Assembly: GCF_949987515.2 (NCBI RefSeq)
Contig: NC_082692.2
Location: 92,203,488-92,267,487, forward strand
From: Delphinus delphis
Taxonomy: Eukaryota > Chordata > Mammalia > Artiodactyla > Delphinidae
Length of the DNA stretch: 64,000 nucleotides
Direction: 5' to 3'
In this document: piece after piece, positions 11,731-22,649 of the stretch
Layout: every line of letters starts with the position of its first letter
Position numbering within the stretch: position 1 is the stretch's first letter
Position numbers and translations under genes: made by a program
The notes under the pieces: model-generated
What the model saw: only the letters and a program-made list of their open reading frames with translations
What the model was told of the DNA's origin: nothing
Database searches by the model: none

Positions 11731-11990
11731 CCTCCCCTTCCCCCCTCCCTCGCCCTCGCCCTCTCTCCATCTCTCTGTATCTCTCCCTCTCCACTAGCAC
11801 ACACCACAGAAAAGCCATGTGAACACAGGGAGAAGACAACTGTCTATGAAGCCAGGAAGAGAACCTCACCAGACACTGAACAGCTGGTACCCTGATCTTG
11901 GACTTCTCAGCCTCCAGAACTGTGAGAAATAAATGTCTGTTGTTTAAGCCCAGTCTATGGTATTTTGTCAGAGTAGCCCAAGCTAATATT
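11511..11990 (+). mobile_element. MLT1-type MaLR LTR
   Basis: The order of landmarks is that of an MLT1 solo LTR: TGTTATGGACCGAATG at the 5' end, CTTTGGGAGGTAATTAA, GGGATTAGTGCCCTTATAA, a CT-rich block, CCAGAACTGTGAGAAATAAA with its polyadenylation signal, and an end near AGCTAAT. No internal retroviral coding sequence accompanies it. Confidence 0.75.
11687..11728. repeat. (CT)n microsatellite inside the MLT1 LTR
   Basis: About twenty TC/CT dinucleotides in a nearly pure run, followed by a further 60 bases of pyrimidines. The MLT1 consensus has a short CT block here, so this is probably an expansion of it. It produces the serine/leucine-rich frame at 11629-11895 and the arginine/glutamate-rich one on the other strand. 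Confidence 0.9.
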
Positions 11991-12079
11991 CTTCCTGAAA
12001 GTACATGGAAAGCCACTGGTAGAGTTTGAGCAGAATGGGTACATGATATTATTTATATTTCAAAAAGTAAAAAAAAAAA

Positions 12080-12199
12080 GGGACTTCCCTGGCGGTCCAG
12101 TGGTTAAGACTCCACGCTCCCAAAGCAGGGGGCATGGGTTCGATCCCCGGTTGGGGAACTAAGATCCCACATGCCTCAAGGCATGGCCAAAAAAAAAAA
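12080..12199 (+). mobile_element. Short CHR-type SINE (120 bases)
   Basis: Begins GGGACTTCCCTGGCGGTCCA, contains the B box GGGTTCGATCCCCGG and the GGGGAACTAAGATCCCACAT segment, and ends after CATGGCC with poly(A). This is the short family shared by cetaceans, hippos and ruminants, distinct from the 200-base and 350-base forms elsewhere in the window. Confidence 0.88.
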
Positions 12200-12603
12200 G
12201 GGAATTGACTGTAATGGGGACACCCGACTTGGGTTGGAGGGCAGAAGGGAGTTGTGAGAGAAGATTCAGGTGGACCAGTTAGGAGATGGTTTGTATTTGT
12301 CCAGGAGAGATATGCAGCTTGGATTATTAAAAATGGGGAAAAGTACATTCAAAGAGGTACTTAGGAGGCAGTAGTGACAGGACCTGGAGATGGGCTAGAT
12401 ATGGGAGATGAGAGACAGGGAGAGCTCAAGAATGACACTGCAGTTTCTGGAGTATACAGCTGGATGTATTGAGGCACCATATCCTAAACACTGTGAGAGA
12501 AACAGCCTATAGGACACAAGGCTCTCACATGCAAAACTTTTACAAGTTTGCGGGGGGAGGGGTTTATTTCCTCAAATTGCACATGCTTTAAAAAAAAACT
12601 CGT

Positions 12604-12866
12604 GGGACCCCCCCTAGTGGTCCAGTGGTTAAGAATCCACCTTCCAATCCAGGTTCAATCCCTGGTCGGGGAACTAAGACCCTACATGCCGCAGAGCAAC
12701 TAAGCCCGCGCACCACAACTACAGAGCCCACGCGCCACAACTACAGAGCCCACGCGCTCTGGAGCCCGTGCACCACAACAAGAGAGGAGCCTGTGCACCG
12801 CAACAAAGATCCCGCATGCCACAACTAAGACCCAATGCAGCCAAAAATAAATAAAAATAAATAAAG
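12604..12866 (+). mobile_element. Long CHR-type SINE, diverged
   Basis: The head GGTCCAGTGGTTAAGAATCC is followed by GGTTCAATCCCTGGTCGGGG, then the CACAACTACAGAGCCCACGC repeats typical of the long form, and an AAATAAATAAA tail. The body is shortened compared with the 350-base copies at 36.5, 57.3 and 62.2 kb. Confidence 0.85.
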
Positions 12867-13595
12867 ATATCTTTTTAAAACTCACTGAGGTGCTTCATTT
12901 TGCTTCTTCTTCCACATAAACGTGATTTTGCCGCACTATACTCCCAGTGTAAAGGAATGTATGTGATGCTGCTTTAGTCTTCAGCCATGCTTCTTTGACT
13001 ATTTGACCATCAAAAACCAATTTAAAGTCTCATAAAAGAACACCCTGTTCTCAAGTGACTGTACCCCAAAAAAGGTGACAAAGAACATCACATAGGCTGG
13101 AATTATTGCCAGAAAGTACATCAGCATCTTGCCAAATATATTCTCCCACTTCAGACACAAGCTCTGGCCATTCTGATGACAACATACAAAGAAGAATAAT
13201 AGGAGGGATGACCAAAGGAGAGTATGATCAAACGGTGTAGACGTTGTGGTCTAATTCAAGCAGAACTCCCACCATGAAACAGAGGTGCTTAGAATAATGA
13301 TTCTTCTGGGAGATTAAGGACATTTTGGTACTTTTAAAGGGTTTTTTCCCATTCAAATCAGTTTTTACTATTTTTCCAATTTAAATCAGTTATTATTATT
13401 ATCACTATGTATTTTGTAGAGTATATCTTTAAATGATTTTAATATTTAACGTTTAGTATTTTGTAGAGTATATTTTAACATGAGAAGGTTGTAGAAAAAT
13501 GAATGTGCCTCATAGTAACTTTATATTCACTTCAAAAACATGGGTAACATTCTGCAGTACCTTTTAGATCTAGGCTTTTCTAAGACTTTCTGCTT
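12867..13595. other. Intergenic, no feature seen
   Basis: No gene recognised. TTTTGTAGAGTATAT occurs twice, near 13411 and 13459, as an imperfect local duplication. Confidence 0.35.
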
Positions 13596-13599
13596 TTCC

Positions 13600-13860
13600 T
13601 AAACTTGAGATATAATTGGCATTTAACATTATGTAAGATTAAGGTGCACAATGTGTTGATATTGCAATGTAATTACCAACATAGTGTTAGCTGACACCTC
13701 CATCACCTCACATAAATACCAATTCTTTTTTGCAGTGAGAATACTGAAGATCTAGTCTCTTAGCAACTTCGAAGTATATAATACAGTACCATTGACTATA
13801 ATCACAAACTGTGCATTAGATCCCCAGAACTTATTCATCTTTTAACCCTATGCTTTACTT
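13600..13860 (+). mobile_element. L1 3' UTR-like fragment
   Basis: GAGATATAATTGGCATTTAACA, then TTAAGGTGCACAATGTGTTG and the CATTGACTATAATCACAAAC segment, match the 3' untranslated part of older mammalian L1 subfamilies. No coding sequence is included. Confidence 0.6.
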
Positions 13861-15790
13861 TTTAAGATTTAGGAGTCTCTTTCTCACTTGCTATGAATGA
13901 ATGTATAGTTTGTCTTTCTTTTTTGTTTTTTCTTTTTCATGATGATACCGGATAAAAATATGTTTTTTAAAGTTTAGGAGACTTATAAGGCAGTTTTGGG
14001 CACCTATCATGTTAAAACGGTTTAGGCACAACAAGTATTCATTAGGCATTTGTTACTGGACAGAGGTGAAATGGTTTCACATTTTTTTTCCTTTAAAAGA
14101 CTTTTTTTTTTTTTTTTACCAATACACCTATACTTTTGTGGCTCGTTCGACACCTTTTCCATCTCCCCTGACACTGCCATAAAAGGTCTATGGTGATAAT
14201 AAATGCTACTCATTTTTTTCTTAACTAAGAAGAAATTAAGCTGGCGTTCTCCAATTGCAGTTTCAGCTTATTTGTTTTTAAATAGTGACACTCTGAGGAC
14301 ATACAAAGCAGTAAGTAATAATTTATCCCTTACCACCAAGCCAACTTGATTATGAGTCTTATAGACATTATGGGACAAAAAAGCTCCAAAGCTCCAAGTT
14401 CATATTGCAAAACCCACAGGTCCCAACAGAGGAAGCATGTGCCAAGGGTAACCAAAAAGCCACACACCATCGTGCAGCTGCTAGCAGGCTGACTTTAGTT
14501 CCTCAATGCCAGCAAATGTCAAAAACTCAGGTCATTTAGCTCTTTTTACATTTATAAATATTTATAAAACAACATACCAGCTATCATTTCGGTCCTGCAG
14601 TACCAAGGAAAGCCTTCTGTTGTTATTGTTTTACAAAGGTACTATAAAGCAAAAGCTACTGCTTAGTTTTGTGTCGCTGGCTTCACTTTTGGGTTTACTT
14701 CACCAGGGACCCCAGTCACAGAATTCCAGAGTGAAGGGTCCTTAAAGATTGTGAAATGAGGGATCTACCGCAGGTCTATGCCAATAGAGGCACATACATT
14801 TTTTTCAGTCTTGCCTTCCTTGCATCTGGTTTTATGTCATTCCAGAAGGGAGCCAAAAAATAGAGCCTAAAGCAGAAGCACCATCTGCTGGCCAATGTTT
14901 CCACCAAAATGGACACACTAGTGACTCCCCGGAGCAATTCTCCTAATCGAAAGTCTCAGGCAGAATTTTCCTGACAACCTCCTCTCCTCCTTTCCCCTAC
15001 AGGAGAGAGTTTGATATACTTCAAGCCCTCATTTTACAGATAATGCAACTAAAGCTCCCAAGGGGTAAGAGGCCCAGGAGGTAAGAATGGGGATTTTGAG
15101 AAGTATGTAATCCCAGGCCTCATTTGAGCCCTATTCACTCAGTCTTCTGGCGGGGGTGGGGGGTTGGGGTGCTCAGGAAAGTGCATTTGTGACAACCCCC
15201 CCCCCCCACCACCAGGGTACTTCTAACACAACAAGCCAGGCGTGGCGCAGGGCCCAGCTCTGAGGACATCAGATGGAGTAGAGAGATGGGGAGGGGGAAG
15301 CTGATGAGGCTAGATAGCATGCAGGTCATAGTCTGACCTTCAGACTATGATTTTTTAACTTTCAAGGGCAACCAGCCATACATAGGAAAGGTCAGAATTA
15401 TTAACTCAGAGATGAGCTCCAGATCGCCAGGCCACAAGGAGAAAAATAACATGGAAATTACAGGCAGTAAAGAGGTCACTGTGGATTGTGGGCAGGGGTG
15501 GGGAGTGGAAACAATTTACTCCTCAAGACTGATTCCACTAACAGTGAATCATTTTTGCAGACTGGACTCACCTGCCATCAAAACTGGACCGATTAGCATA
15601 CCCCCCGGTTGTATTTCAGCCACAGAGAGCAGGGAACGCTCCAGTACTGAGGCCACATGAAGACCTCAGCTTGATTTCATTCATCCCCCCGACAACTATT
15701 CCTGAATCCTACAGAAGAATTTTCCTACACTGAGCTACCCTGGTTGTTCTCAGATTCGTTTTAGGATGAAAAAATAGCGTTAAAAAGCTG
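13861..15790. other. Intergenic, low-complexity tracts only
   Basis: Contains a poly(T) run near 14102-14117 and a poly(C) run near 15198-15210. The small frames here (for example 14506-14745, 15412-15660) lack motifs. No gene or repeat is recognised with confidence. Confidence 0.35.
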
Positions 15791-15878
15791 CAGATTCACC
15801 CTGTGTGGGAACGTAAATTGGTACAGCCAAAAAAAGGAGGGTTGTCAATATCCATCACAATTTAAAATAACCATAAGC

Positions 15879-15908
15879 TCTGATACAGGAGTTGTCTCCT
15901 GTATCAGA
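15879..15908. repeat. Perfect 13-base hairpin
   Basis: TCTGATACAGGAG at 15879-15891 is exactly complementary to CTCCTGTATCAGA at 15896-15908, with a TTGT loop. This is a short snap-back inverted repeat. It is not followed by a T tract in a bacterial context and is not a terminator. Confidence 0.95.
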
Positions 15909-15937
15909 AGAGTGTGCAAATCTTTATTCCATAGGAA
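15906..15937 (+). repeat. Left arm of a 32-base inverted repeat
   Basis: These 32 bases are the exact reverse complement of 17044-17075. The arm begins AGAAGAGTGTGCAAATC and overlaps the last three bases of the hairpin beside it (AGA), a possible microhomology junction. It sits inside an L1 fragment. Confidence 0.95.
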
Positions 15938-16550
15938 TATTTTATTCCACAGGACTCCCAGGAACTTGTCCTACAGAAAATATCTGCACAAACCGGCAGA
16001 GATATAAGTAGGTACAGGTAGGTTTATTGGAACATTTTTTAACAGTAAAAATTGAAAATAACCCAAATATTCATAAATAAGGGAATGCTTAAATAAATGA
16101 ATGTCATTAATTCAGCTATTGAAAAAGAGCTAGACCTATATATTACTTTCATGGAATGTACACAATATATTAAATGAACAGTATCTGTAGTATGACTCGA
16201 TTTTGTTTCATGAAAACCAAATATAAGTTGAATACATTGTGTGCGATTTCTGTGTGCATCTATGTACATTTTGATAAGTCATCTGTATTCAATATATACC
16301 AATAGACACATGTACAATACGTGTTTTTAAATGCATAGAAAAAGGCCTGGAAAGGTACACGTACTGTTGATAGTAGTTACCTGCTGGCACAGACTTGGGA
16401 GAAGACCAGAACTCACAGAATGAAGGACACTCTGAATATTTTTTTAGGGTTTCTAGTTTTACCCTATGCATTTTATTGCTCTTATAATTAAAAAATATTT
16501 TTCTATTGAAACTTGATGGAGAGTTATTAATAAGATACTTCTTTTTAAAC

Positions 16551-16889
16551 ATTAATTAATTAATTTTTGGATGCATTGGGTCTTCATTGCTGCGCGCGGG
16601 CTTTCTCTAGTTGTGGCGAGCAGGGGCTACTCTTCGCTGTGGTGCATGGGCTTCTCATTGTGGTGGTTTCTCTTGTTGCAGACCATGGGCTCTAGGGTCG
16701 CGGGCTTCACTAGTTGTGGCACAGGGGCTCAGTAGTTGTGGCTCGTGGGCTCCAGACCACAGGCTCAGTAGTTGTGGCACATGGGCTTAGTTGCTCCGCA
16801 GCATATGGGATCTTCCCGGACCAGGGCCTGAACCCACGTCCCCTGCATTGGCAGGAGGACTCCTAACCACTGCGCCACCAGGGAAGTCC
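16551..16889 (-). mobile_element. Long CHR-type SINE
   Basis: Reverse orientation: an ATTAATTAATTAA tail at the left, GGATGCATTGGGTCTTCATT, several TAGTTGTGGCNNNTGGGCT units, and the complement of the head at the right end (GCGCCACCAGGGAAGTCCC). About 340 bases. It lies between the two arms of the 32-base inverted repeat. Confidence 0.92.
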
Positions 16890-17043
16890 CAATAACATAA
16901 TTCTTAATAAAGACAGTAGAAATTCAGAAAACAATCAGAGTGAAAAGATGAGAGATCTCCTCCCTTCCGCAGGTCAGTCTCCATCTCCATCAGCTCTTTA
17001 AAAATCTAGGGACTGGACGGGAGAAAAACTTCAGAACAATTTT

Positions 17044-17075
17044 TTCCTATGGAATAAAGATTTGCACACTCTTCT
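17044..17075 (-). repeat. Right arm of the 32-base inverted repeat
   Basis: Exact reverse complement of 15906-15937. The surrounding DNA is not L1-like, so this is more likely the original locus and the copy at 15.9 kb the derived one. Confidence 0.95.
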
Positions 17076-17340
17076 TTATCCTCTCCCCCTGGCTTTCCCA
17101 AATCCACAGCACCCCTAAACGAAAGGTTCTCCAACTCCAGAGATCATTTGTGCAAAAATCAAAACCAATCTGGCCACTAGAGGGGGAACAATACACATAA
17201 AACCACTTCCAGTTGCCAGGGATGGGGGTATCAATACAAGGGCTGCCTCCAAAAGAGACTGTCCAAAGCTGACAGCCAGAAGCAGTAATCAACGTGATTC
17301 ATCCTTTGGCTTGCCTAATATATTCTGGAGCAAAAGATTT

Positions 17341-17407
17341 TGTTAATAAATATAACAAATATGTTAATAAATATAACAAATAATGTGGGAATGTGACTCC
17401 CACATTA
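17341..17407. repeat. 21-base tandem duplication next to a 10-base hairpin
   Basis: TGTTAATAAATATAACAAATA occurs twice with no mismatch at 17341-17361 and 17362-17382. It abuts a perfect stem, TAATGTGGGA at 17381-17390 against TCCCACATTA at 17398-17407, with a 7-base loop. Confidence 0.95.
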
Positions 17408-18055
17408 ATGACGTTTTTTCCCCCTCTCCACCAAACTGAGTATTTACAATGTTCTGGAACAGAGGACAATGCTGAGTTGGAAGCTGCCCTGAAACCACAT
17501 CTTAAGAAACAATGCCCAGTTTTCAGTCCCTCAGCAGAGTTAGGGGAAGCAACTAAGAGACTTCTGCCCAGTTTCACAAAGACCAGGGGATTCACTCTTA
17601 TCAAGGAACTCCTCCCGTATGCTTTTTCAGAGCGCTTTTTAACAAGCATGGTGCAGGACACTTGTTTCACTCTTCACACATGAGCTCAGTCGTCTTATCA
17701 GCTGTAACTTTTTTCATGAATTTGAGCCTGGTATGAATGAGCTGATAATGCACCTTTTGATCTTCATTACTGCTAGCAGGTGAATGTTTCCCATATACCC
17801 AGCTTTCTCCCACCTCGCCCCTAAAAAAAAAAAAAAATCCGCCTCTTTACGGAAACATGATCGTTTTGTAAAAAGAAGCAGCACGTTCTGGGAAAGAAAA
17901 TGATGTGATGAAAACACGCCTTCTGAAAATGTGTGGGTCCTAACCTTGGATGTCTCATTGCCATATTGAGAATGACACGGAAGGGATGTAAAGCAGGTCA
18001 AAAATTTGCACACAGATCACCCTATACTGACGATTTTAACACTCCTGCCTTGATT
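17408..18055. other. Intergenic, no feature seen
   Basis: Overlapping frames on both strands (17393-17683 plus, 17299-17670 minus) have no domain and no splice context. No repeat is recognised. Confidence 0.35.
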
Positions 18056-18059
18056 CTAC

Positions 18060-18215
18060 CTTTTCTGAAAGTAAATTTTAATTTTCAAAATCTGAAATAA
18101 GTAACTTGCCCGAAGTCACCCATCTAGCAAGTGGTAGGGTAAGAATTTAAACCAAGACAGTCTGGCTCCAGGGTCCATGTTCTTCACCACTGATCCATTC
18201 CATCTCCTCGCTCTT
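18060..18215 (+). mobile_element. MIR-like SINE fragment
   Basis: AAGTAACTTGCCCGAAGTCA, then CACCCATCTAGCAAGTGGTA and GTCTGGCTCCAGGGTCCATG give the MIR core and 3' part in sense orientation. Confidence 0.65.
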
Positions 18216-19995
18216 TGCCTTTTTTCTCCTTCAGGCTCCCTTTTGCCTCAGTAATCTCCCCTCTTCAATCCACCCCTCCCCACACCAAACTCAAAATAAA
18301 ACTGTGGATCTAGTGATGCAGTAGAGAGAAGTCACAAAAATGGTGGGAGTCCTGGTTCGGCCTCATTCAGCCGTGTCACCTGGACGCCTTGCAAACACCG
18401 AGTCCTAGTTTCCTAAGCGCAAAGTGGGAATACTAACCAAAAATAACCGTGTCCTCCCGAGATCGCCTGCAGATTAAATTAGATCATGTACATAAAGCCT
18501 TCAGCGTAGTGCCTGGCTAAGGAGAACCTAAAACTGTGACTGGAAGATAAACCAGGCAAGAGGAAGGTAAAACAGTCACAATTTACAGCACAATGAAGAT
18601 GAATTCCACCAGCAGAAAGTGAGCTGTTTCATGAAAGTAACACTTTGACCCTCCTCACTCGCTTTATGATACAACCACCATCTGAGGGGGCAGATGGTTG
18701 ACAAGCAGGGGTCCCACTACCACATCACCTCGAACAGAGGCTGCAAGAGTGGGGGAACTTACACTGTGTGCACCTGATATTCCAAAGCCCTCCTGGGGAG
18801 TCCTTGTATATCAGAGTGACTCCAATTACAGGACTGTTTAGGGCACTCCACTCAGAATTGTCTCTCAGAGGACCCAACTCCATTATAACCATCTCTGAGA
18901 AAATGTGACAACCCATGGCGGGGCCATCTCCCTGTGCTGCTCCCCAGGGCTTCCTCTTTCTGACCCTTCCACATCGTGACCACTTCAACTAAATCATTGG
19001 TGGGTTTTCTTCGAGCCACGGAAGGAAATTCTCCTCTGCATTTAACAGGTCTCCAGAAACGAATAGGAAGGAAGCACCTCTTAGCAGATAATTTTAACTT
19101 TCTCCTGTGGTCATTTAAACTCAATTCTTCTTGACTGTCTTCGGAAGAGCTGGAGAAGGGCTGGTCATTATTCCCAAGACAGACTTGGTCACCACGAGAC
19201 CTTGCTTTTCTTCTAGATCAGCAGCCCTCAAGCTTTTTGCTCTCAGGACCCCTCTACATGCCTACATCTTACTGAAGACCCCAAGGAGCTTTTGTAACGT
19301 GGGTTAGAGCTAACATTTAGCATATTAAAAATTAAGACTGGAAACATTTTAAAACATAAAAATATTCAAGCTCATATTCTATGAGCCATCAGGCTACCTA
19401 TCATGTAGTCTCTGGAAAATCCCACCATACACTCATGAGATAATGAGAATAAAAAAGGCAAATCACATCTTAATATTATTATGAAGATAATTCTGACTCA
19501 ACCCCCTGAATGCGGTCCACAGACCACACTTTGACAGTCGCTGTTCTCAAAACCCATTACACCAATCCCTATGAGCATTGCCAAACCCTTAACTATTCTC
19601 CTTTGGATGTTGTTTTGAGTTTTGAATGTGGTAATTTATGAAGTTAGGATCTAGATCCTGGACCAAAAATCTCAGAGAAGAATTAAGTAAGAAGAAATAA
19701 TTTAAATGAGTTCCCAGAATTACCTAAACAACTATTCTCTAAAACTGGCATGCAAATTAACATTGAAAACACCACAGAAAACCTTAACAGGCTGACTAGC
19801 ATATTATGAGACAACAGACTGCCTTCCCTTTTGTTTTCTATTTTTAACTATTGTTATGCCCATGAATGACATTTTCATTGGTATTAAACCTGCCAGAGGT
19901 TCTTTGTGAGGCAGATTGAGGAGGAAAAGCTTCAGAATTATACAGTCTATGCTGCAATAGTCAGATGTAATTTTCTCCTTTAAAGAGAACTTTGA
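18216..19995. other. Intergenic, no gene; possible DNA-transposon remnant
   Basis: No gene is seen. From about 19217 to 19540 the text (GATCAGCAGCCCTCAAGC at the left, GGTCCACAGACCACACTTTG at the right) resembles a worn hAT-type element, but I cannot name it or fix its ends. Frames at 18725-19124 on the minus strand overlap in different phases and look like chance. Confidence 0.35.
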
Positions 19996-20115
19996 TGGGG
20001 GGAATTCCCTGGTGGTCCAGTGGTCAGGACTCTGTGCTCTCACTGCCGAGGGCCCGGGTTTGATCATTGGTTGGGGAACTAAAATCCCACAAGCTGCACC
20101 GGCGCAGACAAAATT
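19996..20115 (+). mobile_element. Short CHR-type SINE, diverged
   Basis: GGGAATTCCCTGGTGGTCCA head, GGGTTTGATCATTGGTTGGG where the B box should be, and GGGGAACTAAAATCCCACAA. It is the same short family as at 12.1 kb but with more substitutions, including a damaged B box. Confidence 0.85.
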
Positions 20116-20369
20116 TGGGGAACAGATGGACCACATAGTGTCAGAACATTTTCAAATTCAAGTATTAACAGAGATTTGGGGGTCAATCATGCCAGCTTCT
20201 TTTTTTATATTTGAGATAGAGATCAAGTTACGCTTTTAAATTCAGCCTCTTTGTTTTCTGCCTCTTGGCCCACTTTGCTCCCTGTTCTAAGCTGAACCCC
20301 ATGACTGACCAGGACTGTCTGGTAGTACCTTCCTGCTCCTCTGATCTTAATAATCACACTCATAGTAGA

Positions 20370-20595
20370 AACAAGTACCTAGCAAGCACTTACCCAAGTA
20401 ATTTGTGCTAAACACTTTATTTTTGTATTATTTCATATCTCCGCACAACCTCAAGAGGTAGGTACTATTATTATCCCCATTTAACCTGAGAGGACATTAC
20501 CTGCCTAAAGGCCACAAGGTAAGTAGGTGGAGAGGCAGGGAAACAATCCCAGATAATCTCATTCTGGTGCTCTCTTCACACCATGATAAACTGCC
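20370..20595 (+). mobile_element. MIR-like SINE
   Basis: CTAGCAAGCACTTACCCAAG, AACACTTTATTTTTGTATTA, GGTAGGTACTATTATTATCC and ACCTGCCTAAAGGCCACAAG follow the MIR order from end to end in sense orientation. Confidence 0.7.
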
Positions 20596-20639
20596 TTTTA
20601 AAGAAGATAACAGAAGAGATTAAAAAGGGCATCCTTCCA

Positions 20640-21650
20640 TGTCATTTAAAAGAAAATAAATAAAATTTCATTTGTCAAGTGTCTGGGGCAGAGAAAAATT
20701 GTGGACTTCAGCAAAGCAACCACAAAGGGCCCTTCTTAACAGGCACCAAACTAAATGCAGGTGAACCTTTTATCAGCACCACCTGACAAGGAAGGGCTTA
20801 TCTCTGTTCCCCTGATTGACTGTCAGCTGGTTTCACTTTCCTGCTAAGTGTTGATTCAGAGCTTCTAACCTTACCCTGTTGAGGTGCCAAACTGACATGT
20901 TGGAAACGGGTTGGTCTGATCGGTCTTCCATTTCCTCAGCAAAGAAAACAAGGAGTTTGTCAAACATGGCCCAGGCCCAGCAATGGGAGACAATCCTGCC
21001 CGGCCTTCAATTACCCTGCAATGGAAGTGTCTTTTTGCCTGACAACGATGACTAATTCCAAAGGCCCAACCAGCCTTCTCATAATGATGACTGTGGAGTC
21101 AATTACCATTTGGGGGCAGATTAGAATCTGATCTGAAGCTGAAAAATTCCACCCCCTTGGTGCTAATCCCTTCAACTTTCCAATCCTAAATAGGGCAAAT
21201 TTCAGAAAAGAGCCTATCTCATTTTACAGCCTACCTGAATATTATCTGTAATGATTTTTCTTAATCATAAAATTAATTAAACTCCTGCTTTAATAGTCTA
21301 AACACAAGAGTCAGAGGAAGGAAGGAGTTCTGGCCTGCTGCCAGGGCTCCAACTGAGCCTCTTGGCGTTAATAATTTCCATGGTGTTTTAAGCATTTGAA
21401 ACAACAAAGGCCAGCTTTCACTAACAGCATGGCTGCTTCTGGCAAAACCTATAAAAACAATGCCTACTGTGGGGTAGTTCGTATTACAGACAATTAAATT
21501 TTAATAAATGAAACCAACAGTTAAGCAACTGACATTTCTGCTATTCTCTGATATTAGTCTGCAAACTTAAGTGCCAAAGTTAATGAAAATGAACTGTTGA
21601 TAGCACTGCTGAGCTTGCCTATGGCTATTAAATGATTTTAGGTGGGATGG
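20640..21650. promoter_or_regulatory. Repeat-poor island, candidate distal enhancer
   Basis: About 1 kb without a recognisable repeat, in a window where repeats are dense. It contains several strings resembling developmental factor sites: TGATTGACTGTCAG near 20814 (PBX/MEIS-like), TAATTAA near 21272, GACTAATTCC near 21050, CAATTACC near 21100 and ACAAAGG near 21404 (SOX/TCF-like). Such strings also arise by chance in AT-rich DNA. The call is inference from absence of repeats and motif look; conservation was not tested. Confidence 0.25.
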
Positions 21651-22416
21651 GGTGGGGATGGAGAAAAGGTGTTCCCTATGGCATTTCTAGGCAAGATGAT
21701 AGCCTTGGGCAAGCCACTGCCCTTTCTCAAACTCGGACATTTCTAACTGGTACATTACTTACTTGATCAGTCATTTTTCAGAAAGAAATAACATGGGATT
21801 TCGTGCTCCATGAAATGAATCAACTTTTCATAATCTCGGTTGAAAAGTAGCACTCCACAGGCTGAATCTGGCTACAGAAGCAATTTATTAGGTCCTCACA
21901 GTGTTTTTTTTTTAATCTGAATTGGTTGCCAACATTAAAAACTCAGAAGACTTCACAGGAAAATGCAAAGAGCCAGGTATGTACTCCCAGAAATTGGACA
22001 ATCGAGAAAGTCTGGGCTCACGTTTCTGCATGGCGGCCAAGGGAGGGCAGAGCAATGACAGCGCCTTTAGAATGGGCATCAGTCAGCCTGCTTCTTGTCG
22101 CCCCCGTTCCCACAAGAGCCAGGCTCTGCACCTCCAGTGCTCCTCCTAAAAGCCAGCCTGCAGGTTAACTCCCTGGTGATAAATATTGCCAATGGTAAGG
22201 TTAGTTTCGATATCTGTTGGAAGGAAGGGGGAAGAAATGCATACCAAATATTTTATAAAGGAAAAATAAATCCTACACTAGTCCCTTGTATCAAATTCCT
22301 GAAGTCTCAGAACAGAAAACATCATATTTCCACGTCTTTTTTTCCTCAAAATACTCCTTTCACTAGGTCAACTATGGATTTTACCACATAGAACAACTTT
22401 ATGTGTAGCTTGAAAA
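21651..22416. other. Intergenic, no feature seen
   Basis: Two frames of 75-98 codons overlap in different phases near 21922-22391. None shows a motif. No repeat recognised. Confidence 0.35.
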
Positions 22417-22430
22417 CATGATCTGTTTTG

Positions 22431-22635
22431 TTTTTTTTTTTCCGCGGTACGCGGGCCTCTCACTGCTGTGGCCTCTCCCGTTGCGGAGCACAGGCTCCGG
22501 ATGCGCAGGCTCAGCGGCCATGGCTCACAGGCCCAGCCGCTCCACAGCATGTGGGATCTTCCCGGACCAGGGCACAAACCCGTGTCCCCTGCATCGGCAG
22601 GCGGACTCTCAACCACTGCGCCACCAGGGAAGCCC
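22431..22635 (-). mobile_element. CHR-type tRNA-derived SINE
   Basis: Reverse-oriented 200-base form with an oligo(T) left end. A perfect 14-base target duplication, CATGATCTGTTTTG, lies at 22417-22430 and 22636-22649. The body differs at few places from the other copies of this length, so it is comparatively young. Confidence 0.94.
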
Positions 22636-22649
22636 CATGATCTGTTTTG

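Larger units (their letters stand above)
15795..16300 (+). mobile_element. L1 3' fragment with an internal scar
   Basis: CTGTGTGGGAACGTAAATTG at the left and the AACCCAAATATTCATAAATA region further on are typical of the L1 3' end in sense orientation. Between them, at about 15892-15937, the expected L1 text is interrupted by bases that can be explained as inverted copies of other local sequence (see the two repeats below). Confidence 0.65.

Noticed and set aside
11629..12016. Serine/leucine-rich and arginine/glutamate-rich frames on opposite strands
   Set aside because: Both are translations of the (CT)n microsatellite in an MLT1 LTR.
12700..12800. Short spaced repeats resembling a CRISPR array
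   Set aside because: The CACAACTACAGAGCCC units are internal units of the long CHR SINE in a mammalian genome.
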